27,977 nucleotides of DNA from JAKAVK01 sp964419095 (GTDB lineage: Archaea > Micrarchaeota > Micrarchaeia > Micrarchaeales > CABMGC01): NCBI GenBank assembly GCA_964419095.1, contig CAYQOG010000010.1, forward strand, positions 1 to 27,977. Direction: 5' to 3'. The notes below the pieces were generated by a model. It had not been told where the DNA came from. It did not search any database and saw only the letters and a program-made list of their open reading frames with translations. How positions within the stretch are numbered: position 1 is the first letter of the stretch; every line of letters starts with the position of its first letter. This document shows positions 6,790 to 13,576 of the stretch, piece by piece. A program made the position numbers and the translations under genes.

Positions 6790-7106
6790 CCATCCTAGAC
6801 ACAAATGCGGTCATTAAGCGCATAAATAAGAAGGAAATCATAACTGATAACATAACGGTAGTCACTACAGTCGAATATACTCCTGTCCTGGAGTATTCCA
6901 AATTTATCGGAGAGGTATTTTATCCAACCCTGGATGATTTCATATTGGCTGTGAAATTGCAGAAAGATTTAAGGCAACGTGGAATCGCACAGGGGTTTGC
7001 AGACCTTGTCATTGCTGCAATTTGCATAAACAAAAATGAGCCTCTTCGCAGTTCGGACTCTGATTTTAAAGAGATAGCCAAAGTTTCGAGCCTGAAGCTC
7101 CTGTAA
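6786..7106 (+). CDS. vapC: PIN-domain ribonuclease toxin, VapC-like
   Basis: This 106-aa protein retains the PIN acidic residues: D5 in ILDTNAVI, E30 in TTVEYTPV, D73 in FADLVIAA, and D91/D93 in SSDSDFKEI. VapC toxins are Mg2+-dependent ribonucleases, often cutting tRNA or rRNA, neutralised by the cognate VapB. It is shorter than the usual 125-140 aa. The shortening lies between E30 and D73, where one helix pair seems reduced, but no catalytic residue is lost. The start overlaps the antitoxin stop (ATGA), indicating coupled translation. Confidence 0.85.
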   Translation: MTILDTNAVIKRINKKEIITDNITVVTTVEYTPVLEYSKFIGEVFYPTLDDFILAVKLQKDLRQRGIAQGFADLVIAAICINKNEPLRSSDSDFKEIAKVSSLKLL

Positions 7107-7159
7107 TGCTCATTAACCCAGCTCGACTCGGAAAAGTTATGCAATTGATATTGTCTCCT

Positions 7160-7393
7160 TCAGGCGCTTCGCTTCTGGTTTAGCCTTTCGCGTATTCTGC
7201 CTTTTATCCTATGCCCCAAGATTTCTGCATCATTCTCAGTAAGCATGCCCCCTTTTAGCAATTTGTCTACCAATTCCAGTTCTACCAACTTCTTTTCGAA
7301 TGCAGCCCTGGCTATGTCGCTCCATTTAAGCTCGGTATGGCTTTTCATCTTTTTATGCAGTTCCTCGGATACTGAGAGGGTTATGTTTACCAT
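7160..7393 (-). CDS. VapB-type (ribbon-helix-helix-like) antitoxin without adjacent toxin
   Basis: Beginning at the ATG at 7393 (MVNITLSVSEELHKKMKSH), this 77-aa protein has the strand-helix-helix N-terminus (NITLSVSEELHKKM... WSDIARAAFEKKL) of archaeal VapB/ribbon-helix-helix proteins. A charged C-terminus resembles a toxin-binding tail. An upstream start at 7426 would add 11 residues, but it lies at the TATA element (7425-7434), so 7393 is preferred with about a 10-nt leader. There is no toxin gene next to it on the same strand; the neighbour vapC converges on it and already has its own partner. It may be a remnant, an antitoxin acting in trans, or a plain repressor. Confidence 0.7.
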   Translation of the reverse strand: MVNITLSVSEELHKKMKSHTELKWSDIARAAFEKKLVELELVDKLLKGGMLTENDAEILGHRIKGRIRERLNQKRSA

Positions 7394-7471
7394 TTTGGTC
7401 ACTATGTGAATTATGTGTATGCACATATTTAAAGGTATCGGTTACATGCTACCGCAGTGAGGGCAGTGACT

Positions 7472-7480
7472 GCTATATAA
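7472..7480 (+). promoter_or_regulatory. TATA box of the Cys-rich protein gene
   Basis: GCTATATAA is centred about 21 nt before the ATG at 7497 and 36 nt before the ATG at 7512, leaving the true start ambiguous. Confidence 0.45.
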
Positions 7481-7496
7481 GCTCGAACTGCGTAAT

Positions 7497-7766
7497 ATGA
7501 ATGGTGATACCATGAAGGATGAGAAAGACGCGTATTTTGAGAAGAGGATGCAGCGCTGGAACATACGAGAGGAAATGCTCAACTCGATGGGCGAGAAGGA
7601 GCTCCGAGCATTCCTCAGGGGATACATGATGGGCGAGAGGACCGTGCTAAAGCATCTCAGTGCTGCAATGGAATCCCAGTGCGGAGGTTGCGGATGCGGA
7701 GACTCCTCATGCAAGGGAGAATCCTGCAACTGCGGAGACAAGGATTGCAAAGACTGCAAGGAGTAG
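7497..7766 (+). CDS. Small protein with Cys-rich, probably metal-binding tail
   Basis: This 89-aa protein begins with a charged helical stretch (DAYFEKRMQRWNIREEMLNSMGEKELRAFLRGYMMGERTVLKHL, described in parts: about residues 12-55). It ends with a dense Cys/Gly/Asp tail containing CGGCGCG, SCKGESCNCG and CKDCKE, with nine Cys in the last 28 residues in CxxC, CxC and CxxxxC spacings. Such a tail resembles metallothionein-like or zinc/copper-binding sequences. No enzyme domain is visible. The ATG at 7512 (MKDEKDAY) is a possible alternative start given the TATA position. Metal chaperoning or storage is an inference from composition only. Confidence 0.65.
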   Translation: MNGDTMKDEKDAYFEKRMQRWNIREEMLNSMGEKELRAFLRGYMMGERTVLKHLSAAMESQCGGCGCGDSSCKGESCNCGDKDCKDCKE

Positions 7767-7774
7767 GTAGACTG

Positions 7775-7789
7775 AGGGCGTTACGCCCT
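7775..7789. terminator. Short GC-rich hairpin after the Cys-rich gene
   Basis: AGGGCG and CGCCCT form a 6-bp stem with a 3-nt loop (TTA), 9 nt after the stop and between convergent genes. A palindrome (GCCTTAAGGC, 7801-7810) and a pyrimidine tract follow. This is a candidate transcription end signal. Confidence 0.3.
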
Positions 7790-7868
7790 ATCTCCCGGGT
7801 GCCTTAAGGCCTCTCCTTTTCAGGCTGCTCCTCCTGCAAAGAGGCAAAAGGCGGAAAATAAAGGCTGC

Positions 7869-8150
7869 TTAGCGCTTTTGTCTCCTGAACTTCTTTCTGG
7901 AGAATGCATTAATGATAATTTTTGGTCCTGAGAAGATAACGAGCCCTATGAACGCTATGACTGAGAGGGCCACAATCGCTGTCAGTGCGTAGCCGAGTAC
8001 GTAGAGAATTCCTGTGGTGCTGCTTCTTCCTACCTGCAGCGATAGCAGTGTTACTATGGAAACGCACGCATCGAAGAATAATGAGGCAAATGCGAGTATC
8101 TCAAGTGTCTTCTTGAGCTTCTCGACTCTTCTCAGGGACTGGAACTGCAT
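7869..8150 (-). CDS. Small membrane protein with two transmembrane segments
   Basis: This 93-aa protein has two hydrophobic stretches (about residues 17-38, LEILAFASLFFDACVSIVTLL, and 48-74, ILYVLGYALTAIVALSVIAFIGLVIF) and a strongly basic C-terminus (SRKKFRRQKR), which should face the cytoplasm. No family is recognised. A TATA element (8170-8181, reverse-strand AATAAATATT) lies 26 nt upstream, giving a leaderless message separate from the gene upstream. Confidence 0.6.
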   Translation of the reverse strand: MQFQSLRRVEKLKKTLEILAFASLFFDACVSIVTLLSLQVGRSSTTGILYVLGYALTAIVALSVIAFIGLVIFSGPKIIINAFSRKKFRRQKR

Positions 8151-8175
8151 GCTCTACCAGTCTACCTTTGAATAT

Positions 8176-8619
8176 TTATTCGTGTTCCTTATGGTCCCTT
8201 TGCAAGGAGGATATGTCCGCCTCTTCCTCCCGCCTGAGCCTTCCTATCTGCTTTACTATCTCCTCCTCTGCAGCGATCCTTTCGCGCCTCGTCCCTTTCG
8301 AGCCCAGGCGCATGACCGTCTTGAGCCAGGCGTTTGAGTAGAGTGATGCACCTCCTGAAGAGAGCCATATGTCAGTTATGCCACCGTTTCTGGGCCTTGC
8401 GAAATGGATCGTTGCCCTCTCCCTGAACGGGAATGCATCCCTGCCCACCATCACGCCGCCATCGAAGACGTCGGTAAGCACGCCGTGCGTAATGTCCCAG
8501 TCCCTCTGCTCGCCATAGGACATCTTTGGATAGAGGTAGCGAACGTATACCTCGCCGCCTACGAATTCCTTGAGCGGTCCCTGCTCAGTCCTCCTAGAGC
8601 GTGTCGTTGTACCTGTCAT
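8176..8619 (-). CDS. Hypothetical protein, beta-rich core
   Basis: The ATG at 8619 (MTGTTTRSRRTE) is preferred over the one at 8658 because the latter lies upstream of, or on, the candidate TATA elements (8655-8680), and AAGGTAATT precedes 8619. The 147-aa product has a beta-rich middle (EVYVRYLYP..., HGVLTDVFDGGVMVGRDAFPF, ATIHFARP) that could form a small barrel. The C-terminal half is charged and helical (RRERIAAEEEIVKQIGRLRREEE). No membrane segment or known motif is seen. The resemblance to Sm-like barrels is superficial and no function is claimed. Confidence 0.6.
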   Translation of the reverse strand: MTGTTTRSRRTEQGPLKEFVGGEVYVRYLYPKMSYGEQRDWDITHGVLTDVFDGGVMVGRDAFPFRERATIHFARPRNGGITDIWLSSGGASLYSNAWLKTVMRLGSKGTRRERIAAEEEIVKQIGRLRREEEADISSLQRDHKEHE

Positions 8620-8712
8620 CCAATTACCTTGCTGCGCTAAGCATTGTTTTTCATGCATTAAAAGGATTCTCTTTAATTAGACAGGGTTGGGCTTGAACTT
8701 CTCCTTGACTTA

Positions 8713-8979
8713 TCAGTATTTGAAGCGCCTTTCATACTCTTTGTGGGTAAACCACTCAAGCAGCATGGCTATTCTTTCGAATTCAGTGTCGAGAATCGAA
8801 TATATTAACCTCCGCCCGTCCGGCAGATCGTATTTCCAGAGGTTGTTTATACCGAATTTTTGAGTATACAATTTTGGTATGAGACGCTTGGGTATTTTTA
8901 TGCCACACTCTGGATTATCTTTAATGTCGTCTGTTGCTCTATCTAGGAACTTATATAGGAGGGGTTCTTTTTCTTTCAC
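8713..8979 (-). CDS. RelE/ParE-superfamily toxin
   Basis: This 88-aa protein has the RelE-like order: an N-terminal helix (LLYKFLDRATDDIKDNP), a basic segment (IKIPKRLIPKLYTQKFGI), then NNLWKYDLPDGRRLIYSI, matching the W-x-x-x-L-x-x-G-x-R-x-x-Y core strands, and a terminal LEWFTHKEYERRF. RelE toxins cut mRNA in the ribosome. The start codon is GTG (8979). The winged-helix gene 62 nt upstream on the same strand is the likely antitoxin. A 6-bp inverted repeat (9007-9012/9022-9027) lies in the gap. Confidence 0.8.
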   Translation of the reverse strand: MKEKEPLLYKFLDRATDDIKDNPECGIKIPKRLIPKLYTQKFGINNLWKYDLPDGRRLIYSILDTEFERIAMLLEWFTHKEYERRFKY

Positions 8980-9041
8980 CTTAAAGTAAGCAGATTGTAA
9001 TCTTGCGTCAGCAAACGCGACGCTGACCTTTCTAATGCCGT

Positions 9042-9305
9042 TTATTTCAACACCAGGGTGCTGTTTCTATACTTCTTTACTAGCTCGGGATTCCAGGTCC
9101 AGATGATCTTGCTGTCCTTTATCACTATCTTGCCTGACTTCTCAAGGTAAGCGAGTATCACATTGAAAGTCTGGTACATTACCTTCTTTCTCAAAGAGAG
9201 CCACAGCTGCCGTTTTGACGGATATTCCTTTGCGTCCTTCAATGCCTTTTCAACCATAAGCACGGTGTCAAGCCTCGGGTAATGTATCATTTGCGTCTTT
9301 TGCAT
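9042..9305 (-). CDS. Winged-helix protein, probable antitoxin/repressor of the RelE pair
   Basis: This is an 87-aa protein from the ATG at 9305. The GTG at 9314 would add three residues but overlaps the AGGTG ribosome-binding site. The pattern is a compact winged helix: HYPRLDTVLMVEKALKDA, SKRQLWLSLRKKVMYQTFNVILAYLEKSGKI and the wing KDSKIIWTWNPELVKKY. Proteins with this 'HYPRLDT' opening are, from memory, frequent in DPANN genomes next to small toxin genes. The promoter contains a perfect 19-nt palindrome (9326-9344) that could be its own operator. The antitoxin role is inferred from context. Confidence 0.7.
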   Translation of the reverse strand: MQKTQMIHYPRLDTVLMVEKALKDAKEYPSKRQLWLSLRKKVMYQTFNVILAYLEKSGKIVIKDSKIIWTWNPELVKKYRNSTLVLK

Positions 9306-9325
9306 CTGTAGCACCTAGTATATGA

Positions 9326-9344
9326 ACTTATATATTATATAAGT
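9326..9344. promoter_or_regulatory. Perfect 19-nt palindrome overlapping a TATA box
   Basis: ACTTATATA-T-TATATAAGT has two 9-nt arms around one central base, 21 nt upstream of the winged-helix ATG. It contains TATA sequences on both strands, so protein bound here would block TBP. A further TATA-like run (9347-9360) lies upstream. Confidence 0.55.
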
Positions 9345-9408
9345 CCATATAATATTTAAACTTTTCGGAGGCTATGCTAAGCACCTAGAAATAAGCGTAA
9401 TGTGTAAC

Positions 9409-10845
9409 TTAAACTGGATTAGGCTTGAATTTCTCCTTGACTTCGACCATTTCGTGGTTTATGGTCTTCTTCCAGGCAAGGAATCCTGCCATGTCAGGAT
9501 ACTTTGAATAGAGCTCGTTCATCTTCTTCATTTTCTGCACAGTGAAAAGAAGATTCCTGAACGCATCCATGTTCCCTATGCCGCTCAAGACCTTGGTGAA
9601 CGTTTGCGCTATGCCTATCTTGGGAATCCTGCCATAGCTTATGTCCTCTGCCTCCTGCTTTGTGAGGAAGTGGCTCATTCCGTAGTTGATAAGATCGTTG
9701 TTTAGCGATTGCAAATAGATCCTGAATGCCTCCAGCGCCGCGGTCTTGTTTCCGTAGAGGTCGTTGTACTTGACGTTGTATTTCCAGAGGAATTGCATGC
9801 TTATGTCCTTTGCTGCAACTGCTTCCCCTGCCACTTCCCCGGCAAGCACTCCCGCAACCATTGCAGGGCCTATTCCCCCTGCGCTTATCGGGTTAGGCAT
9901 TGCCATAGAGTCTCCAGCTCCCAGGTAACCCGGAAATACAAGACTGTCGAACTGCCTTTTCACGGTGACAGACCAGTATCCCTTCCCGTTTCCGTCTTCA
10001 GGGTCAATCGTGTAGCTCTTTATCAGCGGATTCCACTTGATGTATCCGTCGATCAATGAATGCAGGGTTTCCTTTGTGTTCATCCTCTCGTTTCTTACCT
10101 CGAGGCTCTTCTTCTCGACGCCCAAGCCTATGTTTATCCTGTGGTTCGTCTTCGGGAATACCCAGCCGTATCCGCCTGGGGCTAGTATCTGGTTGAGATG
10201 TATGAGCGCGTTCTTTGGATCGTAGTAGTTTATGTCCTCTCCCTGCTGCTCGAATGTGGCGATGTACCTGCCCGTAGATTCGATGTCGTCGGTGCTGACC
10301 ACGTTTTCAATATACTCATTCTGCGGGAGCTTCCTTCTCAATGTGCTTGCAACGCCAAGCGCGTCTATGACCAGTTTCGCCCTTATCTTTACCTGCTCGC
10401 CCTTCTCGTTCCTTCCGTAGATTCCGACTACTTGGTTGTTCTCTATTATTGGCCCTTCGACTTCGTAGTGGGTTCTGTACTCAACTCCGGCTGCCACGGC
10501 CATGTCTGCAAAGAATTTCGCTGCTTTTGGCCTATCGAGGCTGTATCCTTCTCCCTCGAACGGGAACTTGTTCTTCATGTCAGGGCTCAGTACCTGCACT
10601 CCGTCCACCTTGAGATCGAGTACCGGCTCTTTCAGCTTTATGTTGAGCTCCTTCTCTATGAAGTCGATGTGCGTTTTTGCAACTGCGTCTCCGCAGACCC
10701 AGCCCCAGTTGGTTTTCTTTCCGACCTGCCTGTTGTCGTTCCTGTCAAGAAGTAGAACTTTTGCGCCCTTTTGAGATGCTCCGGTGGCTGCAAGGGATCC
10801 GGCCATGCCTGCACCGGCGACAATAATATCGAATGACTCTTCCAG
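9409..10845 (-). CDS. Geranylgeranyl reductase family flavoprotein (archaeal lipid saturation)
   Basis: This FAD-dependent reductase hydrogenates the geranylgeranyl chains of archaeal ether lipids at the membrane. The first ATG (10806) would remove the FAD-binding fold. Reading upstream in frame gives LEESFDIIVAGAGMAGSLAA with an intact GxGxxG, bounded by a stop nine codons before that CTG region begins. The only plausible initiator is CTG at 10843-10845, preceded by GGTGATC (10848-10854), a perfect match to the archaeal anti-Shine-Dalgarno. Other family marks are a WGWVCGD segment (the CxxG substrate loop), GDSMAMPNPISAGGIGPAMVAG (second FAD-binding motif), and a normal length of 478 aa. It follows rpoK by 25 nt, in one operon. 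A sequencing error hiding an ATG/GTG is the alternative. Confidence 0.9.
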   Translation of the reverse strand: MEESFDIIVAGAGMAGSLAATGASQKGAKVLLLDRNDNRQVGKKTNWGWVCGDAVAKTHIDFIEKELNIKLKEPVLDLKVDGVQVLSPDMKNKFPFEGEGYSLDRPKAAKFFADMAVAAGVEYRTHYEVEGPIIENNQVVGIYGRNEKGEQVKIRAKLVIDALGVASTLRRKLPQNEYIENVVSTDDIESTGRYIATFEQQGEDINYYDPKNALIHLNQILAPGGYGWVFPKTNHRINIGLGVEKKSLEVRNERMNTKETLHSLIDGYIKWNPLIKSYTIDPEDGNGKGYWSVTVKRQFDSLVFPGYLGAGDSMAMPNPISAGGIGPAMVAGVLAGEVAGEAVAAKDISMQFLWKYNVKYNDLYGNKTAALEAFRIYLQSLNNDLINYGMSHFLTKQEAEDISYGRIPKIGIAQTFTKVLSGIGNMDAFRNLLFTVQKMKKMNELYSKYPDMAGFLAWKKTINHEMVEVKEKFKPNPV

Positions 10846-10847
10846 AA

Positions 10848-10854
10848 GATCACC
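10848..10854 (-). promoter_or_regulatory. Strong Shine-Dalgarno supporting a CTG start
   Basis: GGTGATC lies 2 nt before CTG (10845-10843) of the geranylgeranyl reductase gene and downstream of the rpoK stop. This placement decides the start. Confidence 0.6.
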
Positions 10855-10870
10855 AGATTACATTGGCAGT

Positions 10871-11038
10871 TTACTTTATTACGACTATAGGTATGACGCC
10901 TTCGCTGAATTCAACTTCAGCCAATGCAAGTGGATCCGATACATTCTCGGGCACCTTTATCAGAGGCGGTGCGCCATATGCGAGCTGCAATGCCCTGGCG
11001 CCTATAATTCTGGCTTTCTCAAATCTTGTATATTCCAT
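10871..11038 (-). CDS. rpoK: DNA-directed RNA polymerase subunit K (Rpo6/omega homologue)
   Basis: This 55-aa gene shows the diagnostic RpoK/RPB6/omega core: MEYTRFEKARIIGARALQLA followed by YGAPPLIKVP, then DPLALAEVEFSEGVIPIVVIK. In the family, the TRFExARxxGARAxQ helix holds the C-terminus of the largest polymerase subunit and aids assembly. It lacks the acidic N-terminal extension of eukaryotic RPB6, as is usual in archaea. It ends with TAA (10871-10873) and is followed 25 nt later by the geranylgeranyl reductase, so the two are probably cotranscribed. No strong TATA was found; TTAAAAC near 11103-11112 is a weak candidate. The gene is easily missed because of its length. Confidence 0.93.
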   Translation of the reverse strand: MEYTRFEKARIIGARALQLAYGAPPLIKVPENVSDPLALAEVEFSEGVIPIVVIK

Positions 11039-11186
11039 CAAAACACGAAGCTAGGCTCCTAATTCTAAGTAGTTTAGTTAGCCAATACTATTTGGGAGCA
11101 TAGGGTTTTAAGCCTTTCTGGCAGTGCCGCTGGAAAGAGGCTTTATCTCGCATATCTTTATAAGGCTCTGAAGGGCATTCTCAACC

Positions 11187-12059
11187 ATGGCATTCTCGGA
11201 TATATTCACGCAGAGCTTTGAGACGCTCAGGAAGTACCCAAAGGCGATTCTTCCATACCTGGCGCTTGAACTCGTGCTTGTGGGGCTTGTCTTTGCAGTG
11301 CTCTTCGGAGTGTTCCACGTGCAGCCTGGAATGATGATGGTCGGGACAACGGGGATGGCCGCGGTGGGGCCTTACATCGGCGCCATATTTGCAGTAATAG
11401 CGATAGAATTCCTAATTGGAATCTTCGTAACACCTCTTTTCTATGGAGTCTATTCGAACCTGCAGATACAGAAGCTCAAGAAGCAGAGGCTCTCTCTGAG
11501 CTCAGCGTACAAGACTGCGAAAAGCAGGTATGCGGCACTTTTCTGGGGAGGCATAATCACACTTCTCATGTATCTTACAGTCATAATCATATTCATTGGC
11601 CTGCTTGTCCTGTTCATAATCGGAAGCCACGCGGTTTCCACGCTCTCCAGCTCTGCCGCTACCGGTTCATTGCGCGCCGTATTCGGAATAATCGGCCTTG
11701 CCTTCCTCTGGATAATATTGCTGCTCGTCTGCCTTGGCGCGCTTGGCGTGCTCCTATACCAATGGGTGCCTGCTGCGATTGTTGAGAGAAAAGGCGCCGT
11801 GGCGGCAATTGCAAGGAGCATAGAGATCGGAAAGGAGAACTTCTGGAGGATCGTGGGCATGCTGGTCATATACGGCATCATCGCAGGAGCAGTCTCTCTG
11901 GCTGTTGCTCTGGTCAGCCTGCCATTCAGTCTCATAAGCCATGTGGCGCAGGCATCCGCCGAGGTAATCCTGTCGATAATAACGGGGAGCGTCATCAACA
12001 CGTTTTACATACTGCTGATGCCCTCCTTCTACAACAACTACGTCAAGAGGATAAGATAG
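11187..12059 (+). CDS. Polytopic membrane protein (glycerophosphodiesterase-membrane-domain-like)
   Basis: This 290-aa protein has about six long hydrophobic segments (near 25-45, 60-85, 115-145, 165-195, 225-250 and 262-283). The layout resembles archaeal members of the DUF4013/DUF975 or GDPD membrane-domain group: an amphipathic N-terminal helix (FSDIFTQSFETLRKYPKAILP), repeated 'A/S-x-A-R/K-x-x-x-FW' cytoplasmic loops (YKTAKSRYAALFWG; AIARSIEIGKENFWRIVG) and PAAIVERKG. No catalytic motif is seen, so a transport or scaffolding role is only possible. TATA at 11157-11166 is centred 26 nt before the ATG (leaderless). The 3' end overlaps the convergent sulfatase-like gene by 17 nt. Confidence 0.75.
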   Translation: MAFSDIFTQSFETLRKYPKAILPYLALELVLVGLVFAVLFGVFHVQPGMMMVGTTGMAAVGPYIGAIFAVIAIEFLIGIFVTPLFYGVYSNLQIQKLKKQRLSLSSAYKTAKSRYAALFWGGIITLLMYLTVIIIFIGLLVLFIIGSHAVSTLSSSAATGSLRAVFGIIGLAFLWIILLLVCLGALGVLLYQWVPAAIVERKGAVAAIARSIEIGKENFWRIVGMLVIYGIIAGAVSLAVALVSLPFSLISHVAQASAEVILSIITGSVINTFYILLMPSFYNNYVKRIR

Positions 12060-13512
12060 GGCTCCTGGTTCTGGAATCGGCGGCAATCATTTCCCTTGCC
12101 AGAGGTTTCTTTTCGTTTAGTATGTTCTGCGTCTCGCCGGGATCCTCGCCTATGTCGTATAGCTCGTCCTGCTTTCCGCTTCTGTAATGGATGAGCTTGC
12201 AGTTGCCCTTGTATATGGCAGTGGCGAATGCATTCTGCCTGACTTTGGCCCTGTAGATTGCATCGGCGAAGCTTGACCTGTTCCTTATCAGTTTCAGGAG
12301 ATAGGTATCCCATACCTCTGTTATGCCAGTGTGATCGGAGAAAACAAACTCGTCCCTTCTCACCGAACCGTCTACCATGTCTGTCTTTCCATAACCTATG
12401 TCGAGTACGGTCTCGTGGAGGGCGGAGAGGCTTACAGGCTCATGCACCCTTTCCTTGGTGTTTATCTGCTTCCCATTTACGAATTTGGCGGCTATCAGCG
12501 GCACTCTGACTATCTCGTTGTAAGGGAACATGCTGTGGTACATCTGTCCGTGCTCCATGAATCCCTGGCCGTGGTCTCCGGAGAGAATCACTACGGCATT
12601 GTCTAGTATGCCCTTCTCCTTGAGGTTCGAGAGCAGCGCGCCTATCTGCCTATCAAGGTAGAACATCCTTTTGTCTCTTGCCTGTTTGATCTTATCTATG
12701 CTTTCCCTAGGGTCAAGTATACCGCTGAGGTAGAGCCACTTGTCCTGTTCGACATATTCCTTTGAGACAAGGTTTGTGGGATAGCCTTCGTGGGCCTCCA
12801 TGTAGTTTATGAATAGGAAGTTTCCTTCCGTGCCTGTCTTGTTGGCGTACTTGCCGACAATCTTGTTGGTGGGGCATGCCCCTTGATCCAGTTTGTAGTA
12901 TCCGGATTCCAGTGCGTATGAACTGTTCAGTCTGCTTCTCAGTTTGAGGTAGAGCTTGTCGAGACTGCTCCTTGGGATGAATCTGCTTATCACGTATGAA
13001 AGTTCGAGGAGCCTGTTTCTCACGGTGTCGTTTCCCACCATGCTGAGCGGCGCCTTCACCCCTATCTTGGACATCTTGTTCGCAGATGCTATCGCTATGC
13101 TGTCCGTGTAAGAGAGGTATGAGAACCCCTCTGCAATGCCGGTGTACTTCGTAACAAGCGGATTGTTCGAGAAGAGGGCAGTGCTGTACCCGATGTACGC
13201 GAGCTTCTTCGCAAGCGTCGCCTCTCCCTGCTTTATCAGCCTGGACTTGACAAGGAAAGGGTCTATGTTCCGGTCCGCATTCTTCATCTTGTCCTGCATC
13301 AATGTCTTGACAGATGCAACCCTCTTTCCCGTGAACAGTGACACGTGAGAGGAGGCGGTGTACGTACCTGGGGAGATTGCGTTCTCATATATCGCTCCCT
13401 TCCCGCATATTGCGTCTATATTGGGCAATTCCAGCTTCCCGTCGTAAGCCTTGACGTAGTCCGCCCGGGCAGTGTCGAGCATAATGAATATTATATTTGG
13501 TCGTGAGCGCAT
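12043..13512 (-). CDS. Sulfatase/alkaline-phosphatase-superfamily hydrolase with Thr at the nucleophile site
   Basis: This 489-aa protein has the S1 sulfatase layout: IIFIMLDTARADY (metal Asp D13), TASSHVSLFTGK (52-63), and SGDHGQGFMEHGQ (311-323; D313, H314, H321). Aligning the SLFTG segment to the sulfatase CxPSRxxLLTG motif puts Thr52 where the formylglycine Cys/Ser should be and His56 at the Arg position. Formylglycine activation is therefore impossible. Thr is the nucleophile in lipoteichoic-acid synthase and phosphoethanolamine transferases, so a phosphodiester or phosphotransfer reaction is at least as likely as sulfate removal. No signal peptide or membrane helix is seen, implying a cytoplasmic enzyme. 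TATA (13531-13543) is about 25 nt upstream. Confidence 0.85.
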   Translation of the reverse strand: MRSRPNIIFIMLDTARADYVKAYDGKLELPNIDAICGKGAIYENAISPGTYTASSHVSLFTGKRVASVKTLMQDKMKNADRNIDPFLVKSRLIKQGEATLAKKLAYIGYSTALFSNNPLVTKYTGIAEGFSYLSYTDSIAIASANKMSKIGVKAPLSMVGNDTVRNRLLELSYVISRFIPRSSLDKLYLKLRSRLNSSYALESGYYKLDQGACPTNKIVGKYANKTGTEGNFLFINYMEAHEGYPTNLVSKEYVEQDKWLYLSGILDPRESIDKIKQARDKRMFYLDRQIGALLSNLKEKGILDNAVVILSGDHGQGFMEHGQMYHSMFPYNEIVRVPLIAAKFVNGKQINTKERVHEPVSLSALHETVLDIGYGKTDMVDGSVRRDEFVFSDHTGITEVWDTYLLKLIRNRSSFADAIYRAKVRQNAFATAIYKGNCKLIHYRSGKQDELYDIGEDPGETQNILNEKKPLAREMIAADSRTRSPILSS

Positions 13513-13576
13513 GAATCAACCTGGCGGTGAGAATATTAATAGCTTTGGTCAGACTTTGGTTTTCATTTGGCCGCTT

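Noticed and set aside
9007..9027. Inverted repeat GTCAGC/GCTGAC between the winged-helix and RelE genes
   Set aside because: It has only 6-bp arms and no T-tract on the expressed strand, so it is not convincing as a terminator or operator.
10656..10853. Reverse ORF starting at the GTG within GGTGATC
   Set aside because: It is in a different frame from the reductase. The GTG is part of the Shine-Dalgarno and the product has no domain. A one-base error joining it to the reductase frame remains possible but unproven.
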